DNA from: Sisyra terminalis
Taxonomy: Eukaryota; Arthropoda; Insecta; Neuroptera; Sisyridae
Assembly: GCA_958496175.1 (NCBI GenBank)
Contig: OY292274.1
Location: 46,510,630 to 46,574,629, forward strand
Direction of reading: 5' to 3'
DNA: 64,000 nt
Below, piece by piece: positions 57,851 through 64,000 of the stretch. A program made the translations under genes and the position numbers. The notes beneath the pieces are model-generated. The model was not told the DNA's origin. It made no database searches and saw only the letters and a list, made by a program, of their open reading frames with translations. The first letter of the stretch is position 1. Each line of letters begins with the position of its first letter.

Positions 57851-57861
57851 TTAATCAATTA

Positions 57862-58080
57862 TGTATTATCTTTTGCTGTTTACTGCCTCCACTCGACCAA
57901 TTTGTCAATGCCGTTTCGCCAAAAATCGCCAGTCTGGTATCAAAGAAGTTCTTAAGCCAATATTTAAGGACCTCTTCATTGTCGAAGGTAACATCCCACA
58001 TATAGTTCGACAGGGAGAGGAAAAGATGTTAATCCATCGGTGTAAGGTTCGGTAAATATGGCGGATGAAGAGACCCCATC
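57862..58080 (-). pseudogene. Mariner transposase C-terminus, left inverted half
   Basis: Read on the minus strand it gives LHPPYLPNLTPMD, then DVTFDNEEVLKYWLKNFFDT, then (after a shift) FWRNGIDKLVEWRQ and a stop. These match the mariner C-terminus (usual HPPYSPDLAPSDYHLF...FWRNGIxKLxERWQ). The final catalytic aspartate of the DD34D triad (SPD) is N here (LPN). Dead fragment. Confidence 0.82.
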
Positions 58081-58099
58081 GACATGGCTAAACCATACT

Positions 58100-58420
58100 C
58101 CATTACAACAATGCCAGGCTTCATGTTGCACAAGTTGTCAAAGTCACACTCCAAAAGCTAAAAACGGAAGTTGTTCAGCATCCAACGTATTCTCCGAACC
58201 TTGGATTGACGAATTACGTTATGTTCAATTCGTGTCGAACCATAAGAGGTACGTTACCTTCAACAATGAAGAGGTCCTTAAAAAAAGGCTCAAATCTTCT
58301 TTATCGCCAGACTGGGGGATATTTGACGTAATGGAGTCGAAAAATTGGTCGAGATTGGTCGAAAAATTGGAACAAGGCCGTAAACATCAACGATGATTAC
58401 ATAGTTGGTTAACTTATTGT
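58100..58420 (+). pseudogene. Mariner transposase C-terminus, right inverted half
   Basis: Plus-strand translation gives NNARLHVAQVVKVTLQKLKT, VVQHPTYSPNLG, and in neighbouring frames RYVTFNNEEVLKKRL and NKAVNINDDYIVG at the end. The usual catalytic HDN and SPD aspartates read NNN and SPN, so both are lost, and several frameshifts are present. It is close to the left half in family, both resembling the mellifera-type group. Confidence 0.82.
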
Positions 58421-58497
58421 TTTTCTATTTATTATTGTTTAAATAAGTTTTTGATATTTGTGCTTTTATTTGTGCTTTTTTATTCACCAACCTAATA

Positions 58498-59307
58498 TTT
58501 TCAAAATAATCTTGAGACCTTCGGTCTTAGTATAATCAAACGTTATTTTCTATAATTATTTTTGAGTCCTTAGATAATTTTTCATTATAAAGCTTCAATT
58601 TTATCCTGTTTTATTGTTATTTTATATTTTATCCTCAATTTTATTCTATTAAAAACATTTGTCATATATGGGTAATTATTATCAAATTCCGAAATTCAGT
58701 AGAAAAAAATTAATAAAATTTATTTTGAAGTTTTTTTTGTCAATTTTGTAGTATTTGGCTATGTCTATTTTACTAATATAGTGGTGGCCAGAATAAACTT
58801 AATTTAGACGAATTATAAGGATGATTTCTAACTTTGAAGGCGAAGAAACGGTTTCTATTGGCTATACCGTCATTGAATCGTGTCTGTTATTGTTTGATAG
58901 TGTGCAAAAAGTTTGGACCCTAACAGTATTGTTGTTACGTAAATATAATACTCTTCTGTAAAGTGTTATTTGTTGTCTTGCCCCGTCAAAATGAACTACT
59001 TGTATATTTGCATTGTGCTTATAGCAATAATTTTCACTAAAGTCAGTATCAATAATGTTTTCAACTTTCAGGAGAAAAAAAGATGAATTTAAGGATTAAA
59101 TAAGCAAAGAAATAAAAAAAAGTCAAGTTTGACTAATTTAAAGGTAATGCTATTACCTCATATATCGTCATTCCTTCGTTTTAATTTGAAATGAGGGAAT
59201 GATGAAATGAAGTATTACTTAAAAAAACTTGATAAGTACAAAAACTTGTGTTACATCTGAATTTTTGTTTAAATTTACTGACCTTGACAACCTCTTTTAC
59301 TGTGCAG
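58498..59307. other. Non-genic stretch
   Basis: A tatagtggtggccagaataa string at 58778 resembles a Tc1-type end, but no partner was found. A 31-codon frame with a hydrophobic start (58991-59086) is discussed as a finding. Otherwise nothing recognised. Confidence 0.5.
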
Positions 59308-59318
59308 TTATTAAGATA

Positions 59319-60387
59319 CTAGTAGTTGCCCCTTGCATTCCCAACTAAAGGTTTTATCTTAATAAAATGTTTAATATGAGATAATGTAGACTAAATCAAC
59401 AATCGAAATTTTAAATTGAATAATCAAAATAACAATCATTAATAACAACATTTTAAATAACGTCATTTCACTAAATTAGTATGAAAGCTTAATACTTATG
59501 TAGTACTTATACCAAATTGGCGATTTTAAATTTTGGTTCGTCTTTCAACAATCAAACTTTTAAAAATCTATTTTATTTTATGAACCAATGGTTGTGATCT
59601 GGAGTAATTATATATTTGGCTGAAAAGCATTAAGGTAGCAATTTTCTGCCATATATTTCATTGTCAATTCAAATATATAATCTTCGATATTAACTTTTTT
59701 TTGGTATTTAGAACAATTTGATAACCAATTATCGTTATTGAAAATTAATAAAATATTCGAATTTACTTCCACGCTTTCCACCTAATTCCAACAATTTTGT
59801 ATGTACAACGTCCAACTGTGCGAAATCGAATAGCTTTTTAGTCATGTTAACTAACATAAAGGTCATTATTTTTTTTCGTTTTACATTGTATTTTCAAATA
59901 TAAGTGCACATTTGTGTCGATGGAATTTGGAAAGTGTTTTCCTTATACGATTCAGATATATAATAAGAAAGGGTTTTTGAAAATTTCTCCCCTAAAAGAG
60001 TGAAAAACGGTAGCAAAGTTTGTAAGGGATAACGTTTGACAAACAATCAAAATTTCAAATTTATTAATCAATCAAAGTCCGTTTAAAGCGAAACGTTATT
60101 ACTGCTTAATATAAAACAAAGTTGATTTATTATTAGAAACAAAAATTTAGGGTCTGCATAAAAAATTAAACTCTGATAGATATATCTGAAAATAGTTAAG
60201 TTTATCAGTGAGCATTATGTTTTTTGGCTTTCACATATTGTAAACCCGAAAATTCGAAATATGTATTCACAAATAAATACATTAGTGAGTGAGTACCCCT
60301 ACCAACGTTTTTAATGCATAAGTGGGGATAACAGAGCACATGCGCATAGCCCATTCTGCACGGACGCACGGCAAGATAGCCAATTTA
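59319..60387 (+). repeat. 1.1 kb interspersed repeat, copy 3
   Basis: It begins ctagtagttgccccttgcat and ends gatagccaattta. A perfect 11 bp duplication ttattaagata (59308-59318 and 60388-60398) fixes both limits and shows that this is a complete insertion unit. It is colinear with copy 1 over its whole length. No open frame of note on its plus strand. The long direct duplication favours a retrotransposition mechanism. Confidence 0.88.
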
Positions 60388-60398
60388 TTATTAAGATA

Positions 60399-61679
60399 TA
60401 GTAAAAACCCGTGTTTATTACAATGTGAGGGAATGACGACTGAAAATGTAATCTTGAAATTACTATATTTTTTGGACAGCCACTCAAACACGTGAAAGAT
60501 GACTTAAATATGTGAAATAATCGATAGTATTGCCAACTAATAAAAATCGATGAGAGCCTTCATGAATGATTGCTGATAAATTCATATATCGACTATTAGT
60601 AAAGGTGTGAAAAATTGATTTTCTTTCATGGGACTTATAAGTATAAAAGTATATTTGAATACATGATCATTACATTTCATTCCAAACGCAAATATTTTTT
60701 GCGTAAAACTTTAACTTAATATTTTTGATTTTTCACTGGTGAAAAATGAGTGTTTTCCTGGATTTGGCTCAAGTATTTGATGATTTTATTTTTGTTTTGT
60801 TTTCGGGCAAATGAAATAGGCAAAACGGTAAAATTTTAAATTGGTAAACTAACCGACGTTAGGATTTCCTCGAGTTTCATGAAGTAGTCCTGATGCTTCG
60901 GTTCAATTCCTCAATATTCAGGCTTTGTTGTCTTGGAAATTCGTTGCATTGAAGTTTTCCTTATCCTCGTTGTTCTCACCAAATTCTTCTAGTTTTTCAA
61001 TGTTAAAACTGCTACCGCCTTTCATTACTAATTTATTGCCGTTGTTTAAAATGATATTTTCTTCAATTAAACACATGTTCCTTGATGAATTTACAACACC
61101 AACATGGAAAATTCCATGACATACAAGATAAAATAAAAATTTGAATGAAAAAAATATTTTTTCTCAATTCTCCCCTGTTAAATAGAATTACATAGTATAG
61201 CATATGAATAATTATTCAAACGTATAGTTATATCAAAATTTGGAACTTCGAAAAACAAACTGAGTCATAAATTAAAAATCCAGTCGAATTCTATTCTATT
61301 ATTTTAAAAGAAAAACCAAAAGTTTTTAAACAGTATATGAAGTGTTCTTAGTAAAAATATATTAACTAAGGATGGTTTGGAAAACAGATTCAAAATCAAG
61401 TCATCAGACTTCAACTTTTATTATCCACTAACCAAACAACCCTGTCGAATAAGAAAAATGAATCCGAGTATATTAAAGATAAGAACAAATTGTCCAACTG
61501 CAGACTGCTTCACTAATGGTTATTTAATTTACTTTTGATAAAAAAAATAGTTTTATCCAAACTACTTTATCCGAAGGATTATAATAATATAATATAATTA
61601 TTATTGATTTAGCTTGATAAAGTAATTACTTGAGTACTATTTATTTATTTTTTTAGATTAATTCATCATACTATACAAC
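60399..61679. other. AT-rich non-genic stretch
   Basis: Nothing recognised. Confidence 0.55.
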
Positions 61680-62330
61680 TTTGTGAACTTTTCCGTAAAA
61701 TTCTCTGGCGTTAAAACGCAGCTTTATTAGTCCTAGCGCCTATATCATATCCCCTTCGTCCGTCTGGAGCATCGGGATCAGCTGTCACCTGATGACCATG
61801 TCCTCTGACGTATTACTTTCTCACATTGAAAACGTCTTCGACTATAAAAGCTTTTTGAAACCTTTAATATTACGTTTGGAAAGATTTTTCGTATACGTTT
61901 TTCATTTCGTTTCGTTCCGCCTCGTTTCTCAACGAAACTGTCACTAAAATTTTCACATCGTCTTCTTTTTCGTCACTATTTACAAACTATCTTCTTTGAA
62001 TTCCTCTGCCCATTACTGCATGAATATTCCATTTTCAAATAAATTGATTTCTTTTTATGTTTCAATCTTATTTTTTCGGCATGAATTTCAAATCGTTGAC
62101 AGCTTTTCGATTAGATCTGAAAGCTTTTTTCACGGTTAATGGACGGATCACATGACTAATGAAACAAATGTTTTCAAGATTAAATTAAAATTCAATTAGC
62201 GTTTGTTACTTGGCAGCAAAATAATGGCATCATCGTCCACCAAATCGAAAACAAAACGAACAAGTCGCTGAAAATATTAAATAAATCATGTGGAAAGTGT
62301 AAAGGTCGACATTGTTTGTACACGCTGATA
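61680..62330. promoter_or_regulatory. GC-richer island with double E-box and TATA-like string
   Basis: Two E-boxes, cagctg (61779-61784) and cacctg (61786-61791), lie one base apart, and a gactataaaagc string follows at about 61840. Such an arrangement fits a bHLH-regulated promoter or enhancer. No downstream gene was recognised, so this remains a motif-level call. Confidence 0.3.
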
Positions 62331-63489
62331 TTTATACCAAACTAGGAATATGTATCCACGTGTGGCCACGTGTGTTGCACGATTTATATATTATATTGAT
62401 ATATTGCACCAAAGGACCTTCTGTTACGCGAAATTTATTTCTATTTTTCCGTGACAAAGTTCAAACAGCCAAACATAAGATTTATATTATAGATTAGCTT
62501 GTTTGTTGGTGAAACATTCTCATATTCAGACCAAGAAGTTTTTCGACTTTTTGTTTCTTGCACAAACAGCTATTATCTGCCTTGAAGAATTACATACAAA
62601 CATGGAAAGGGTGAGAAAGGGCAACAAAGATGAACGAACACGTACGCTATTATTAACAATAATACCGTTATTACTCTCGAATACTTTTTTTTTTCATTTG
62701 TATCAAAATTGATTGCTTCGGGAATAACCATAAAACACTTATTTTCCAACGTTCGTTAAATTTAAATACTTTTTGCTATAAAAATGAGTTAAATAGCTTT
62801 TTACAAACAAAATTATAAACAAATCGACACTGTATTCAACTCTAAGACAATTTAAAACCCTTGATAAAACACAAGACCTTTCTATTGTTTACAATTCTTA
62901 AAAGTAGGTATAATTTTAATTGCGCCAATTCAAAATTTTATAATCGAAAATAAATCGGTGAAAGAAAATTCAGCTATTAATCAAAATTTATAAGAGGCTA
63001 CTAAGCTGGTTTCTGGATACTAAGATTATTGAAGGATTATATAAAACCCACAAAAGGCGATTCCTTTTAATTTTGTGACGTATTCCTTAAAAAGAAAAAC
63101 TAAAACATTATTCAATTTTTATATTAACCGCTGTGAGGTTATCGAAAACAGTATTATGCTATAAATTTATATAGCTTACATCCTGTTATAACTTACCAAT
63201 TGAAGTTAGCGCTAGCGGAATTATTTTTGACTCTTATTCAAAAATATTGTTTTTATAAATCTGTTATAGAAAATTAAAAATTAATTTACTATCAAAAATA
63301 AATTAAATAAAATTAAATTTATACATTTACAATTATTTGGGCAATTATAAATTGGTAGAACAACGTCTACCAAGTTCAGCTATAGTTATGAATTAAATAT
63401 AAATCGTTACGAAGGTTTTCTTGAAAATTTCTTTAGAAAACCAGAAAAGTTTGATACTTCAAATAATATTCAAAAGACAATAAATATTT
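62331..63489. other. AT-rich non-genic stretch
   Basis: Short frames at 62312-62712 lack family resemblance. Nothing else recognised. Confidence 0.55.
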
Positions 63490-63725
63490 TGATCATTATA
63501 GATGTCAGTTCAGCCGAAGCTGAAAGAAGGGTGAGTCTTTTGAAAAATGAAACATACTTATCATTTCAAATATAGGTAGCATAGTGATAATCAATTTAAA
63601 TGGTTTACCCTTAAGCAATTGAGTTGCAGTACCGATAGTGAAAAAATAGAATAGCTTAAAAGTGAGCATAGTTCGGATGATCCACAAATAAAACAAATGA
63701 AAACGGAACTAGAAGTGAAGAAAAT
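63490..63725 (+). pseudogene. hAT-type transposase C-terminal remnant
   Basis: Three-frame translation gives DVSSAEAERRVSLLKN and, in the next frame, IVIINLNGLPL, followed by KSEHSSDDPQIKQM. Ser-Ser-Ala-Glu-Ala-Glu-Arg-x-x-Ser followed by a NLxxIxxxGxPL block is the C-terminal dimerisation region of one group of hAT transposases and their domesticated relatives. Stops and frameshifts show that it is decayed. Upstream parts may lie in the AT-rich sequence but could not be recognised. Confidence 0.65.
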
Positions 63726-64000
63726 GAAAAGGTTTTTTGGCAATATTTAAAGTAATTACATTTTTATTTTATGTATTACAATGTAAATAAATACACTTCT
63801 TTGAATTTTATGACAATTTTGTGTTTTTAAGCAAATACCCATTCGAACCGGTTGTTGAGCCAATTGAATTCCATCAGTGGATAAATCATAGTAGTATATA
63901 TAGTATGCACTTATATAATCATAATAAATATACGAACTATATCCAAAACAATACTAGAAAGAAGGTCGGGAATAAAACTGTAAACTCTCGACACTTCTTC
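63726..64000. other. AT-rich end of window
   Basis: Nothing recognised. Confidence 0.6.

Larger units (their letters stand above)
57055..58495. mobile_element. Palindromic mariner derivative with nested TTAA element
   Basis: The ends ttgggttggggaataagtcc at 57055 and attcaccaacctaa at 58482-58495 are mariner-type inverted repeats flanked by TA (57053-57054 and 58496-58497). Transposase C-terminal sequence runs outward in both directions from a centre near 58090: minus strand toward the left end, plus strand toward the right end. Both termini therefore appear to be copies of the same 3' end. A piggyBac-like MITE is nested at 57132-57850. Without it the element is about 720 bp. Confidence 0.8.

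Noticed and set aside
58778..58805. Tc1-type terminus (gtggtggccagaat)
   Set aside because: No matching second end or transposase remnant found downstream.
1..64000. CRISPR array, bacterial operon or phage
   Set aside because: No regularly spaced repeats with unique spacers, no Shine-Dalgarno-linked gene series, and the element families are those of animals.

Overview
The window looks like nuclear DNA of an arthropod, most likely an insect. It is strongly AT-rich, contains no operons or Shine-Dalgarno-type gene starts, and carries a mixture of decayed element families typical of insect genomes (mariner, Tc1, pogo-like, hAT and piggyBac-like elements, Jockey-type LINEs, a tRNA-derived SINE, a solo LTR). 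No intact host protein-coding gene, rRNA or tRNA gene could be supported. The long open frames are either decayed element proteins or chance frames. The window reads as a large intron or intergenic region.

Layout: 1.1-2.4 kb, an unclassified interspersed repeat with a TA microsatellite palindrome. 2.7-2.9 kb, a short MITE. 4.1-5.1 kb, a mariner pseudogene on the minus strand. 5.28-6.85 kb, a Tc1-type element with a pogo-like element nested inside that keeps a frameshifted HTH domain. 10-15 kb, mostly AT-rich unique sequence, a SINE fragment and a small hAT-type MITE. 16.3-17.5 kb, a hAT MITE split by a solo LTR. 19.9-21.1 kb, the first of three copies of a 1.1 kb repeat. 22.2 and 25.2 kb, two related hAT MITEs. 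24.0-24.2 kb, a near-perfect 196 bp palindrome built from two inverted retroelement tails. 32.8-33.2 kb, a 416 bp foldback element. 33.96-34.91 kb, a Jockey-type LINE with the 5' inversion expected from twin priming and a perfect 12 bp target duplication. 36.9-37.1 kb, a mariner-like MITE. 39.1-39.7 kb, a 602 bp foldback element. 42.9-43.5 kb, a second pogo-like copy. 45.96-48.18 kb, an unclassified DNA transposon with repeat copy 2 nested inside. 49.1 kb, a hAT MITE. 51.6-52.5 kb, a second Jockey-type LINE, 5'-truncated but with an unbroken frame. 53.3 kb, a short retro-insertion. 54.7 kb, the best SINE copy. 57.06-58.50 kb, a palindromic mariner derivative interrupted by a TTAA-flanked piggyBac-like MITE. 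59.3-60.4 kb, repeat copy 3. 63.5 kb, the decayed C-terminus of a hAT transposase.

Between these elements lie islands of less AT-rich, non-repetitive sequence (for example 13.5, 18.5-19.5, 26.2-27.6, 35.6-36.2, 40.5-41.1, 43.7-45.0, 50.1-51.1, 55.4-56.2 and 61.7-62.3 kb). They have no convincing coding signal and are the best candidates for conserved regulatory DNA. One of them combines a four-tract G-quadruplex motif, CREB-type sites and a POU octamer. No new biochemical system was found. The most informative features are the nested and inverted element architectures, which record the order of events.
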